A stretch of 48,966 nucleotides of DNA from Streptomyces hilarionis (GCF_024539675.1 NZ_JAHHIT010000076.1:1-48966), one strand, 5' to 3'; numbered from the stretch's first letter, positions 22,682 to 31,674 are shown. Made by a program: numbers and translations. The notes: a model not told the origin generated them from the letters alone.

Positions 22682-23827
22682 GTGGAACTCGACGTGGTTG
22701 AAGCCCCCCGCCTGACCGAGAGCGCGAGCGCCGTGTTCGCCGTGCTGGCCCAGGCGGGCAGCGCGACCCGGCCGCAGCTCGCGAGCCTGGCGGGCCTGTC
22801 CAAACCGACGGTGTCCTCCGCCGTGGCGGAGCTGGAGGGCGCCCGGCTGGCCGCGCACTCCGGCACCGCCTCCAGCGGCACCGGCCGGTCGGCGGCCGTC
22901 TACTGCCTGGGCCCGGCCGCCGGCGCGGTGCTGGCCGTCGACCTCGGCCCCGCCCTCACCCGGGTCCGCGGCTGCGCCCTGGACGGGACCCTGCTCGCCG
23001 AGGCGGCGGCCTCCCGCGAGGACGCCGCCGAGGCCGTGCGCGAGGCGCTCGCCGCGCTGCCCGCGGGCGTGCCGCTGCGTTCGATCGTCGTCGCCGTGGG
23101 CGACGTCCTCGCTCCCGACCGGCAGGGCAGCGGCCTGCGACCGGCCACCGCCAAGGCGGGGCCGGCCTTCGACGCCATGGCCGTCGCGCTGCCGCCCGGC
23201 GTTCCCGTCCACCTGGAGAACAACGTCAACTGCGCGGCGCTCGCGGAACTGCACGAGGGCGCGGCCCGGGGCCGCCACACGTTCGGCTATCTGCGGATCG
23301 GCGTCGGCGTGGGTCTGGGCATCGTCGTCGGGGGGCAGGTGCTGCGCGGCTCCAACGGCGCCGCCGGAGAGCTGGCACGGCTTCCCTACCCCTGGGACGA
23401 CGGCCGTGAGCCGCGCCAGGAGGCCCTGGAGGAGTACATCGGCGCCCGTTCCCTGCTGCGGCGGGCGCGCGCGGCCTGGCAGCCCGGCGACGGGCCCCTC
23501 CCGCGTACCACGGACCGGCTCTTCGCCCTCGCCGGGCAGGGGGCGGGGACGGCCCGTGCCGTGGTCGCGCGGCACGCCGTGGACGTCGGCCGGCTCGCCG
23601 CCGCCGTGACGGCCGTGCTGGACCCCGGACTGATCGTGCTGGGGGGCTCCACCGGCGCGGATCCCCAGCTCCTGCCCGGAGTGCGGGCCGAACTGGCGAG
23701 GCTGAGCTGGCCCACCGAGGTGGTCAGCAGCACGGTCGGGGATTCCGGCACCGTGACGGGCGCGGCGCGGCTCGCGGTGGGCCGGGGAGTCCAAACCGTG
23801 ACCCAGACCGCGCGGGCTGAGGATTGA
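22682..23827 (+). CDS. ROK family transcriptional regulator of the sugar-import locus
   Basis: This 381-residue protein has a winged HTH at about 10-65 (ATRPQLASLAGLSKPTVSSA). The ROK domain carries VHLENNVNCAALAELHEG, YLRIGVGVGLGIVVGGQVL and NGAAGELARLPYPWDD. As in the other ROK protein here, the zinc-binding CxCGxxGC motif is missing; after the GE the text goes directly to PRQEALEEYIG. The GTG at 22682 is chosen because a G-rich ribosome-binding site (GGGGGAA) lies five bases upstream; longer in-frame readings cross the operator. It probably regulates itself and the divergent kinase through the 22503-22526 palindrome, and perhaps the importer downstream. Confidence 0.87.
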   Translation: MELDVVEAPRLTESASAVFAVLAQAGSATRPQLASLAGLSKPTVSSAVAELEGARLAAHSGTASSGTGRSAAVYCLGPAAGAVLAVDLGPALTRVRGCALDGTLLAEAAASREDAAEAVREALAALPAGVPLRSIVVAVGDVLAPDRQGSGLRPATAKAGPAFDAMAVALPPGVPVHLENNVNCAALAELHEGAARGRHTFGYLRIGVGVGLGIVVGGQVLRGSNGAAGELARLPYPWDDGREPRQEALEEYIGARSLLRRARAAWQPGDGPLPRTTDRLFALAGQGAGTARAVVARHAVDVGRLAAAVTAVLDPGLIVLGGSTGADPQLLPGVRAELARLSWPTEVVSSTVGDSGTVTGAARLAVGRGVQTVTQTARAED

Positions 23828-23850
23828 CGGCCTCCGACTCGGTCTGCCAA

Positions 23851-23869
23851 TGTCCGGACAAGCGCTTTC
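23851..23869 (+). promoter_or_regulatory. Two adjoining palindromes before the sugar importer operon
   Basis: TGTCCGGACA (23851-23860) and AAGCGCTT (23860-23867) are each perfect palindromes sharing one base. AAGCGCTT flanked by G and C resembles operators of LacI/GalR repressors. It lies about 240 bp before the binding-protein gene in the 278-bp gap, which holds no other gene. No LacI-type gene is in the window. Confidence 0.4.
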
Positions 23870-24105
23870 TAAGTCGGTCGGGACACCGGCTTGGGGTGAG
23901 CGTCCCGCCCGTACCCCACGAGGTACGGCAGCCGCACGAGGGCGTGCTCGTACGGTGACGGCCCGCAGGCCGGGGAACGCACCCGCACAGGCGACGCGGC
24001 CGGGCGAGGCCGCGCCCCCGGAGAGCGAAACCTCCTGCACAATGCACCCGTGCCGCTCGGTCGGCGCCGTGCTCCGTCCCCTATGACAAAAAAGAGGGAT
24101 CGAAG

Positions 24106-25434
24106 ATGACCATTGTGGGTGTGCGGCGCTCCCGCCGACTCGGCCGCGGCGGCATACGCCGCCTTGTCCCCCTCGCTGCCGTGGCCACGGCAGGAGCCCT
24201 GCTGCTGAGCGCCTGCGGTTCGGACGGCAGCTCCGGCGGCACCTCCAAGTCGCTGACGTTCTGGATCTCCACCGTTCCGGGCCAGGACGCGGGCTGGAAG
24301 AAGCTGGTCGCGCAGTACAAGAAGGAAGCCGGCGTCGACGTCAAGCTGGTCAACATCCCCTACGACGGGTACACGACGAAGCTGAAGAACGCCGCGCAGG
24401 CGAACTCCCTGCCCGACGTGGCGGCCGTGCCGGCGCTGGACCCGATCTGGTCGGCGAAGCTGATCGACCTCAGCTCGATCGCCAACAACAAGGCCAACAA
24501 GATCAACAGCAACTTCCTCGCCAAGGACTCCTCCGGCAAGGTGCTGTCCATCCCCTCCGACGTCACCGCGTCCGGTCTCTTCATCAACAAGTCGCTCTTC
24601 GAGAAGGCCAAGGTGCCCTTCCCGACGTCGCCCTCGAAGACCTGGACCTGGACCGACTTCATCGCCGCGGCCAACAAGGTCCGCGAGAAGACCGGCGCCA
24701 AGTACTCCCTCGCGTTCGACCAGTCGCCGTCCCGGCTGCGCGCCATGGTGTACGAGATGGGCGGCAAGTACGTCCACGCGGACTCCTCCGGCAAGTTCTC
24801 GGTGGACGAGGCGACCAAGAAGGCCGTCAACTACTTCGTCGGACTGAACGACGACAAGACCATGCCGAAGTCGGTCTGGACCAGCGGAGCCGACCCGTCG
24901 GCCATGTTCCAGAGCGGTGAAGTGGTCGCCTTCTGGTCCGGTGTCTGGCAGGTCGCCGCCTTCGCGGACGGCATCAAGAAGTTCGACTGGGCGAGCGTCC
25001 CGACCCCCGCCCAGCCGGTGCAGGCCTCCGACGTCAACGCCGGCGGCATGATGGTGGGCTTCAACAACAACGGCGACGCCGCCAAGGCCGCGACCAAGTT
25101 CATGTCCTGGCTGTACGAGCCGGACAACTACCGCGTGCTGTGCGAGACGTCCGGCTTCCTGCCGGTCGAGAGCGGGCTGAACCCGAAGTACCCCTTCACC
25201 TCCGAGGCGGCGCAGGCGGCGTTCAAGCTGTACAACGAGGAGATCCCGCTCTACGCCCCGATCTCGGGCTACTTCAACGGCGCGCAGACGCAGTGGGTGC
25301 TGAAGGGCAAGAGCATCACCGAGGACCCGACCAAGACGGAGCTCGGCAAGGCGATCAACGGCCAGCAGTCGGCCGACAAGGCCCTGGAGAACATCGTGGC
25401 CGGCTACAACCAGCAGGTCGGCAGCGGGTCGTAG
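24106..25434 (+). CDS. Sugar ABC importer, lipoprotein substrate-binding protein
   Basis: This 442-residue protein has an arginine-rich n-region, a hydrophobic stretch and the lipobox LLSAC with C37 as the lipidated residue, so it sits on the outer face of the membrane. The mature part is a family-1 extracellular solute-binding protein (LTFWISTVPGQDAGWKKL start, FINKSLFEKAKV, AFWSGVWQVAAF). It delivers an oligosaccharide to the permeases encoded next. GAGGG precedes the ATG. Lysine and asparagine codons are unusually frequent, as in highly expressed lipoproteins. A strong hairpin follows the stop, before the permease genes. Substrate unknown; the downstream enzymes suggest an acidic or amino-sugar oligosaccharide. 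Confidence 0.92.
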   Translation: MTIVGVRRSRRLGRGGIRRLVPLAAVATAGALLLSACGSDGSSGGTSKSLTFWISTVPGQDAGWKKLVAQYKKEAGVDVKLVNIPYDGYTTKLKNAAQANSLPDVAAVPALDPIWSAKLIDLSSIANNKANKINSNFLAKDSSGKVLSIPSDVTASGLFINKSLFEKAKVPFPTSPSKTWTWTDFIAAANKVREKTGAKYSLAFDQSPSRLRAMVYEMGGKYVHADSSGKFSVDEATKKAVNYFVGLNDDKTMPKSVWTSGADPSAMFQSGEVVAFWSGVWQVAAFADGIKKFDWASVPTPAQPVQASDVNAGGMMVGFNNNGDAAKAATKFMSWLYEPDNYRVLCETSGFLPVESGLNPKYPFTSEAAQAAFKLYNEEIPLYAPISGYFNGAQTQWVLKGKSITEDPTKTELGKAINGQQSADKALENIVAGYNQQVGSGS

Positions 25435-25439
25435 CGCAC

Positions 25440-25479
25440 GGGGCCGGGCGGCGGGCTCGAGACGCCGCCGCCCGGCCCC
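25440..25479 (+). terminator. Intercistronic hairpin after the binding-protein gene
   Basis: GGGGCCGGGCGGCG (25440-25453) pairs perfectly with its complement at 25466-25479. Such hairpins in sugar importer operons stabilise the upstream message or partly terminate, giving more binding protein than permease. Confidence 0.65.
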
Positions 25480-25548
25480 GGCCGACGTGATGCCGGGCTC
25501 ATGGCGTGAGCCCCCACAGATCCCTCCCACCAGCACGGAGTCAGGAAG

Positions 25549-26463
25549 ATGACCAAACGCGCCCCGGACGTGTCCGTGAGCCCGCCCAGGAGACGACACA
25601 GCACCTACGTCTTCGCGCCGCTCGTCCTCATCGCGGCCAATGTCGTGCTCTTCTCGCTGTTCTTCGTCTGGCCGGCGGCGATCGGGCTCGTCTACTCCTT
25701 CACGAACTACACGGGCGTGGGAGCGTTCCAGTTCACGGGACTGGAGAACTACCGCCACCTGATCGAGGACTCCGCCTTCTACGGCGCGCTCACCCGGACG
25801 CTGCTGTACGCGGTGCTCTTCGTCCCGCTGAACTTCGGTCTGTCCCTGCTCGCCGCCAACCTGGTGGTGAACAAGCACGCCAAGGGCGCCTCGGTGGCCC
25901 GCGTCGTCTTCTTCATCCCGTGGCTGCTGTCGCCCATCGTCGTGGGCGTCCTGTGGCGGTGGCTCTTCGGCGAGAACTTCGGCCTGGTCAACTACATCAT
26001 CGAGAAGCTCGGCGGCAGCGCCGTCCCGTGGCAGTCGAACGCGGACCTGTCGCTGATCGTGGTGGTCATGGCGGCCTCCTGGGCCTGGACCGGCTTCTCC
26101 ATGCTGCTGTTCATCGCCGCGATCAAGAACGTGCCGGTGTCGTACTACGAGGCGGCCGCGCTCGACGGCGCCGGCCCCTGGCGCCAGTTCGTCAGCATCA
26201 CCCTGCCGAGCATCGCGCCCACCTCGTTCATCGTGATCCTGCTCAACACGATCAACGCGATGAAGGAATACCCGGTGTTCGTCGCCCTCAACAACGGCGG
26301 ACCCGGCACCTCCAACAACCTGCTCGTCCAGTACATCTACGAGACCGGCTTCAAACGGGGCCAGATCGGCTACGCGAGCGCCGCCTCGTTCGTGCTCATG
26401 CTCATCCTGATGGCCGTCGCGCTGGTCCAGCTCTTCGTCAACCGGCGGGTGGAGAACCGATGA
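25549..26463 (+). CDS. Sugar ABC importer permease (MalF/UgpA-type)
   Basis: This 304-residue integral membrane protein has six predicted helices. The first is at about 22-45 (LVLIAANVVLFSLFFVWPAA). The cytosolic EAA loop is recognisable as YYEAAALDGAGPWRQFVSITLP, where the ATPase docks. FTNYTGVG and GLENYRHL near the N terminus are standard for MalF/UgpA-type sugar permeases. Its partner permease starts inside its last codons (ATGA overlap), so the two are translationally coupled. No ATPase gene is in the operon; in Streptomyces the shared ATPase MsiK usually energises such importers. Confidence 0.93.
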   Translation: MTKRAPDVSVSPPRRRHSTYVFAPLVLIAANVVLFSLFFVWPAAIGLVYSFTNYTGVGAFQFTGLENYRHLIEDSAFYGALTRTLLYAVLFVPLNFGLSLLAANLVVNKHAKGASVARVVFFIPWLLSPIVVGVLWRWLFGENFGLVNYIIEKLGGSAVPWQSNADLSLIVVVMAASWAWTGFSMLLFIAAIKNVPVSYYEAAALDGAGPWRQFVSITLPSIAPTSFIVILLNTINAMKEYPVFVALNNGGPGTSNNLLVQYIYETGFKRGQIGYASAASFVLMLILMAVALVQLFVNRRVENR

Positions 26464-27368
26464 CAACCACACACACGCCCCGCCCGGTCGACGCCGATCA
26501 CGGACCGTCCGTCTCCAAGAACAAGAAGCGGGCCCACACGCCGGGCAGCGGCGGGCTCCGGCGGGCGGTGCCCGCGACGACGCTGCTGTGGATCCTGGCC
26601 TGCCTGTACGGGCTGCCGGTGCTGTGGTTCATCCTCAGCTCCCTCAAGCCGGCCAGCGAACTGTTCTCCTATCCGCTCACGCTCGTCCCGCACGACCCCA
26701 CGCTGTCGGGCTTCAAGGCGGCCTGGGACAGCGCCAACTTCTCCCAGTACTTCATCAACACCGCCCTCGTGTGCGTGATCACGACGATCCTCACGGTGGG
26801 AGTCAGCTGCTGCACCGGGTACGCCCTGGCCAAGTACGACAACCGGTGGCTCAAGGCGTTCTTCCTCTGCATCCTGGCCACCACGATGCTGCCGGGCGAG
26901 GTCATGCTCGCCCCGGAGTTCCTCGTCGTGCGCAACCTCGGCCTCTACAACTCGTTCGCCGGCATCATCCTGCCGGCCGTGCTCACCGCGACCGGATGCT
27001 TCATGTTCCGCCAGTTCTTCCTGACGGTCCCCGACGAACTCGTGGAGGCCGCCCGCATCGACGGCGCCCGCGAACTGTCGATCTTCCTGCGGATCATGGT
27101 GCCGCTCTCCCGGCCCATCATGCTGACCCTGGCCATCCTGTCCTTCCAGTGGCGCTGGAACGACTACATCTGGCCGCTGCTGATGCTCAACGACCCCGAC
27201 AAGTTCACCGTGCAGATCGGCATCCAGAGCATCGTCGGCGCGCAGAACATCAACTGGTCGGTGCTGCTCGGCGCCTCGGTCATCTCCATGATCCCGCTGA
27301 TCGCCATCTTCCTGGTCTTCCAGCGCTACGTCATGGGCGCCGACATCAACGCCGGACTGAAGGACTGA
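26460..27368 (+). CDS. Sugar ABC importer permease (MalG/UgpE-type)
   Basis: This 302-residue protein has a polar N-terminal tail of about 40 residues and then six membrane helices. The EAA loop is VEAARIDGARELSIFLRIMVPL, and SFQWRWNDYIWPLLML is the classic MalG/UgpE stretch near the C terminus, followed by the GADINAGLKD tail. It forms the channel with the preceding permease, whose last four bases it overlaps. The next gene starts two bases after its stop, so all are probably on one message. Confidence 0.93.
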   Translation: MTTTHTPRPVDADHGPSVSKNKKRAHTPGSGGLRRAVPATTLLWILACLYGLPVLWFILSSLKPASELFSYPLTLVPHDPTLSGFKAAWDSANFSQYFINTALVCVITTILTVGVSCCTGYALAKYDNRWLKAFFLCILATTMLPGEVMLAPEFLVVRNLGLYNSFAGIILPAVLTATGCFMFRQFFLTVPDELVEAARIDGARELSIFLRIMVPLSRPIMLTLAILSFQWRWNDYIWPLLMLNDPDKFTVQIGIQSIVGAQNINWSVLLGASVISMIPLIAIFLVFQRYVMGADINAGLKD

Positions 27369-27370
27369 CG

Positions 27371-29071
27371 TTGCCCGCTCCGATCGACCACGCGTTCGTC
27401 CGTGCGGCGGCACGCGCCGCCGACGGGTCGGCCGATCCGTCGGCGGAATTCATCGAGCCGCACCGCGCCCTGGCCCGGCGGGTGAAGACCCTGGTCGCGG
27501 CGTACCGTTCGCCGGAGTCGGCCCTGCACGGCAGCGAGCGGGCCGTCGCCGCCGCGCTGACCCACCTCCGTGCCCTGCGGTGCGCGCAGACGGCGTCCGG
27601 TCTCTTCGCGGGCGGCGACAACGTGCAGTCGCCGCCGGACTCCGCGTTCACCGTCAACGATGTGTGCGACGCGCACGTCCTCGCCGCGGGCGCGGGGCCC
27701 GGACTGGCCGACGTCACGGCGGCGCTCGCCGAGATCGCCGGCGCCGCCACCGAAAGCCTCCTGGCCGGTGGCGTGCACACTCCCAACCACCGCTGGGAGC
27801 TGTCCGCGGCGCTGGCGCGGCTGCACCGGTCGTTCCCCGACGACCGGCTGCTCGTCCGCGCCGAGGAGTGGCTCGCCGAGGGCGTCGACATCGACGCCGA
27901 CGGCCTGTACTCGGAACGCAGCGCCGTCTACGCGTCCATCGTGACCAACCCGGCACTGCTGTTGCTGGCCGAGGTGCTCGGCCGCACCGACCTGGCGGAC
28001 GCCGTCGAACGCAACCTCACCGCGACCCTGGACCTGATCAGGCCGGACGGCACGGTGGAGACCGTCCACTCGCGCCGCCAGGACCAGAGGCTGTCGTTCG
28101 CGCTGTGGCCCTACCTGCCGCACTATCGGCTGCTCGCGATCCGCACCGGCCGGGACGACTTCGCCCGCGCCGCCCGCCTGGCGGCCGCCGACGGCATCCA
28201 CGACCCCGACCTGCTCGCCCAGACCCTCCTCACCCCGGATCTGTGCCGCGCCCTGCCGGCCCCGGACGCGGAGCAGTTCCCGCGCGACCGGTACCTCCCC
28301 ACGGCACGCCTCGCCGCACGCGCCTCGGCCACCGCGCACACGGTGGTGTACGGCGGCTCCGACGTGCCCGCGCACCGGCGCATCCGCTCGGGCCTCGCCT
28401 GCAACCCCACCTTCCTGCGCCTGTTCGCCGGCGCCGCCGTCCTCGACGCGGTCCGCCTCTCAAGGGGGTTCTTCGACCTGGGCCCGTTCCGCGCCGCCGA
28501 CATGCAACGGCTCGCCGACGGCCGCTACCTGCTCACCGAAACCCTCTCGGCCGCCTACTACCAGCCGCTCCCGCCCGACCACCGCAGGGACGACGGCGCC
28601 TACCGGATGACGGACGAGGGACGCTTCTCGGCCGCGATGGCCTTCCCGGACCGGCCCCGGGACGAGGTCTCCCACACGACCCGCGTGCAGGTGGACCTGC
28701 GGGAGGACGGGGCCGACCTGCGGATCGACATCAGCGGCCCGCCGGTGCCCTGGGCCCTCGAACTGACCTTCCGGCCGGGCGGCGTGCCGCACGGCGCCGT
28801 ACCGCTCGGTGACGGAACCAGGTGCCTGACGACCGAGCCGTTGACCTACCGCGTCGGCGACGACGAGATCCGGGTCGAGGCCGCCGTCGAGACGGGTGAA
28901 CCGCTCGCCGGACCGGACCGGAGCGACGTACTGCGCTACGACCCGGGACAGGACCACACCGTGGCGGGCGGCACCGACGCGACGACCGGCAACCGCGTCT
29001 ACCTCGGTGGACACGGCCCGCACACAGTGACCGTCGCACTGCGCGCGACCACCTCAGGCATGAAGGACTGA
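27371..29071 (+). CDS. Unknown cytosolic protein, probable alpha/alpha-toroid polysaccharide-active enzyme (heparinase II/III-like)
   Basis: This 566-residue protein has no signal peptide. It is read from a TTG two bases after the permease stop, with AAGGA seven bases upstream inside the permease end. The first about 370 residues are helical repeats, with the conserved-looking block VHTPNHRWELSAALARL and YASIVTNPALLLLAEVLGR. The last about 180 are beta-rich (VSHTTRVQVDLREDGADLRI, LTFRPGG). A helical toroid followed by a beta-sandwich is the layout of heparinase II/III and related lyases; N-H-R and the tyrosine-rich regions (SAAYYQPL) could supply catalytic residues. I cannot assign a family. 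Operon position implies it acts on the imported oligosaccharide. Confidence 0.6.
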   Translation: MPAPIDHAFVRAAARAADGSADPSAEFIEPHRALARRVKTLVAAYRSPESALHGSERAVAAALTHLRALRCAQTASGLFAGGDNVQSPPDSAFTVNDVCDAHVLAAGAGPGLADVTAALAEIAGAATESLLAGGVHTPNHRWELSAALARLHRSFPDDRLLVRAEEWLAEGVDIDADGLYSERSAVYASIVTNPALLLLAEVLGRTDLADAVERNLTATLDLIRPDGTVETVHSRRQDQRLSFALWPYLPHYRLLAIRTGRDDFARAARLAAADGIHDPDLLAQTLLTPDLCRALPAPDAEQFPRDRYLPTARLAARASATAHTVVYGGSDVPAHRRIRSGLACNPTFLRLFAGAAVLDAVRLSRGFFDLGPFRAADMQRLADGRYLLTETLSAAYYQPLPPDHRRDDGAYRMTDEGRFSAAMAFPDRPRDEVSHTTRVQVDLREDGADLRIDISGPPVPWALELTFRPGGVPHGAVPLGDGTRCLTTEPLTYRVGDDEIRVEAAVETGEPLAGPDRSDVLRYDPGQDHTVAGGTDATTGNRVYLGGHGPHTVTVALRATTSGMKD

Positions 29072-29076
29072 TCCCC

Positions 29077-30909
29077 GTGCACCTCACGCACCAGCGCGGC
29101 CCGCTGCACGACCTGCCCGACACCCCCGAGGCCTACGACGCCGTCCTCGCCGACGTCACCGAACAGGCCCTGCGGCGGATGACGCCCGAGGGGAACCTCG
29201 AACACCCCGACTGCGTCGACGACATCGGCGACACCTCCCTCGGCATCACCTCCCTACTGGCCCTGGCCTGGCGGCGCACCGCGGACCCGCGCCTGCCGGA
29301 CGCGGTGCGCCGCAGCCTCGCCTTCCACCTGCGCGAGCGCGTCCACCGGGACGACAACCCGGGCTACCCCAACCTGACCGCGCGCGGCACGGGCCTGCCC
29401 CACGCCCGGTACGTCCTCGAGCCGGGCGCCCACCCCGTCGGCGACTGGCCGAGCACCGTTTGGGCGCTGTTGCAGGCGGTGAACGTCCTCGACGCCGCGG
29501 ACGGCCTCCTCGACGACGGGCAGCGGGCCGAACTGCTGGAGGTCGCCCGCGGCTACTGGAGCTGGCTGACCGAGGCGACCTTCTTCAACCCGCAGGAAGC
29601 GGCCAACCAGGCCATCGGCTGCGTGGTGGGCGGACTCATGCTGGCCCGTCACCTCCCGCCGGGGGCGGCGCAACCGGTCCGCGCGCGGGCCCTGGCGCTC
29701 TACACCGACGAGATCCGCGCGCACCGGGTGCGCGACCGGGGAGCCCTGCTGCCGCCCGAGCACGGCGGCGCCTACGACAACAACTACGGCCCGATCTCCC
29801 TGTCCTTCCTCGCCCAGGCCCACCGCGTCAGCGGCGAGGAGATGTTCGCCGAGGACGGCGAAGCCCTCGCCCGCTACATCGACGCCCGTCTCACCGTCGG
29901 CGGCTTCGACAACGGCGGCCCCCGCTACAGCGAGCAGCACTCGGCCTTCGAGTCGGTGCTGGGCCTGCGCTACTTCGGCGAACGGATCGGCGCGGACCTG
30001 GGCCGCTACCGGGGCGACAGCCGCTGGGCCCGGCACGCGGTCGGGGCGGACGGCGCGGTCGACGGGCACTTCGCGTGGATGCTCGTCTGGCAGATCCAGG
30101 ACACCGCGCGCTGGCGACGCACCCCGTCCCCGCGCCCCGCACGCCACCAACTGCGCGCCGGTTCCGTCTCGGTGGCCTTCGACGACCGGATGACCCCGGC
30201 CGTGATCGAGGCGGGCGGGACGTACTGCCTGGCCGCCGCCGTCGGCCGGCAGCACGGCTTCGGCCCGGTCGCCGACGGCTTCCTGCTGTGCCGCCCGATG
30301 GGCGCGGTCCGCGTCCGCGACGTCCGCGCCGACGGCCTGACCGCCAAGCTCGTCACCAAGCCGGTCGTCGGCCGCGACCACGTCCTGCGCCGGGTGCGCT
30401 CCCTGTACGTCACCGACGGCGCCGCCCTGTGGACGACGGTCGCCGTGGAACGGCTCGACGGCGCCCCGTACCTGCTGGCCGGGCTGCCCTACGCGCAGGA
30501 CGACGGCGACCGGGTCCGCCGCACGGCGCGGGCCGCCGTCTCCTCGCCGGGCGCCCTGCGCCTGACGCACCCCGCGGCGACGGGACCGGAGCATTTCGAC
30601 GCCCGCGCCGAACTCACCCAGGAACAGGCCGCCTTCGCCCTCGCCGCCGACCCGCGCGGCTACGGCGACCCGGACGAGGGCTGGCGCCACCTGGTCAGCT
30701 CGACGGCCCTGGAGGCCGGCCCCCTCGCGGACGCGCCGGACGACCTGCACGTCTTCGCGGTGCGCTACGGATCCGAGGAGCCGTTCACCGCGTCGGCGCG
30801 GCACGGCGAGGGAGGCCTGACCGTGCGCACGGACGCCTTCACCGCCGTCCTCGGACCGGACGACCCCCACGGGGAGCCCGAGCTGACACTGAGCGCCGTC
30901 AGCCGCTGA
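29077..30909 (+). CDS. Second unknown cytosolic protein, probable toroid-type polysaccharide-active enzyme
   Basis: This 610-residue protein starts at GTG with AAGGA eight bases upstream, five bases after the previous gene. The N-terminal half is helical with FFNPQEAANQAIGCVVGGLM, PPEHGGAYDNNYGPISLSFL and GGPRYSEQHSAFESVLGLRY; the clustered Asn, His, Tyr and Arg residues look like an active site. The C-terminal half is beta-rich (VSVAFDDRMTPAVIEAGGTY). The general layout resembles alginate/chondroitin-type lyases, but no family motif is certain. It has no signal peptide. With its neighbour it likely breaks down an imported oligosaccharide. Its last 11 bases overlap the end of an opposite-strand gene. 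Confidence 0.6.
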   Translation: MHLTHQRGPLHDLPDTPEAYDAVLADVTEQALRRMTPEGNLEHPDCVDDIGDTSLGITSLLALAWRRTADPRLPDAVRRSLAFHLRERVHRDDNPGYPNLTARGTGLPHARYVLEPGAHPVGDWPSTVWALLQAVNVLDAADGLLDDGQRAELLEVARGYWSWLTEATFFNPQEAANQAIGCVVGGLMLARHLPPGAAQPVRARALALYTDEIRAHRVRDRGALLPPEHGGAYDNNYGPISLSFLAQAHRVSGEEMFAEDGEALARYIDARLTVGGFDNGGPRYSEQHSAFESVLGLRYFGERIGADLGRYRGDSRWARHAVGADGAVDGHFAWMLVWQIQDTARWRRTPSPRPARHQLRAGSVSVAFDDRMTPAVIEAGGTYCLAAAVGRQHGFGPVADGFLLCRPMGAVRVRDVRADGLTAKLVTKPVVGRDHVLRRVRSLYVTDGAALWTTVAVERLDGAPYLLAGLPYAQDDGDRVRRTARAAVSSPGALRLTHPAATGPEHFDARAELTQEQAAFALAADPRGYGDPDEGWRHLVSSTALEAGPLADAPDDLHVFAVRYGSEEPFTASARHGEGGLTVRTDAFTAVLGPDDPHGEPELTLSAVSR

Positions 30910-31630
30910 GCGTCATCCGCGGGGTGCCCCGGACCGCGTAGGCGGGCAGCCGTGCGTCCCGCAGGACGGCGGGGGACAGGGACAGACCGAACCGCCGCTC
31001 CACGACGCCCGGACTGCGACGGCAACCGGTTCGCCAGGGCTCGTCCGGCGAGGGCACGAGGGCGCCGCCGTCGGGGGACAGGACGCCCGCCGCGACCAGC
31101 TCCGGCACGAAGAGGTCCGGGTTCGCGCCCCAACGCCACACCTCCTCCGTCAGACCGTAGCCGCACGTCAGCACGCCGTCACGCGCGTAGTCGACGTCGG
31201 CGGGCGGGTGCTCCTGGGGCGGCACGTACCGCACGACCTCGACGCCGTCCCGGGAGATCTCCGCGAGCAGGTCCCCGCCGGTCGAGTCCCCGTACTCCAA
31301 GGCGAACGCCCAGTCCCCGGAGCTGCCGACGCGGATCACGCCGTCCCCGTCGGCGCCCGGCCGCCACTGCGTGATCCCGAGCCGCCACACCTCGGCCTCG
31401 GTGACCGGTCCGGTGGCCGCGCCCGGGTCCGCCCCCATGCGGCAGGCCAGCTCCTCGGGGGAGATGCCGCGCGCGAACACGACGCTGGACATCCAGCCGT
31501 CGAGATCCACCAGCCACCCGATGCCCTCGTGCGGCCCCCGCCCCGGACCCGCGCCCGGTCCGTCGCCCGCCGGGTCGCCCGGCGGCCCGCTCGACGCCTC
31601 GTGCGGCGGTCGTTGCAGTGCCTCGCTCAT
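30899..31630 (-). CDS. DUF6461 family protein
   Basis: This 243-residue protein has a disordered Pro/Gly-rich N terminus, then WLVDLDGWMSSVVFARGISPEELACRMGADP and VIRVGSSGDWAFALEYGD, the pattern of the DUF6461 family, which is common and of unknown role in Streptomyces. There is no signal or membrane segment. The ATG at 31630 has no Shine-Dalgarno, but on the coding strand TACCTT ends seven bases before it, pointing to a leaderless message. Its stop overlaps the opposite end of the toroid-enzyme gene by 11 bp. Typical DUF6461 members are about 200 residues or slightly less. Confidence 0.75.
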   Translation of the reverse strand: MSEALQRPPHEASSGPPGDPAGDGPGAGPGRGPHEGIGWLVDLDGWMSSVVFARGISPEELACRMGADPGAATGPVTEAEVWRLGITQWRPGADGDGVIRVGSSGDWAFALEYGDSTGGDLLAEISRDGVEVVRYVPPQEHPPADVDYARDGVLTCGYGLTEEVWRWGANPDLFVPELVAAGVLSPDGGALVPSPDEPWRTGCRRSPGVVERRFGLSLSPAVLRDARLPAYAVRGTPRMTLSG

Positions 31631-31674
31631 GGTGTCGAAGGTAGCGCGGGCCACTGACAACGAGGCCCCGTCCC

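Noticed and set aside
22358..24040. N-terminal extension of the BadF-type kinase to 863 residues
   Set aside because: The extra part crosses the divergent promoter and operator and runs antisense to the ROK gene; the kinase fold starts at 22357.
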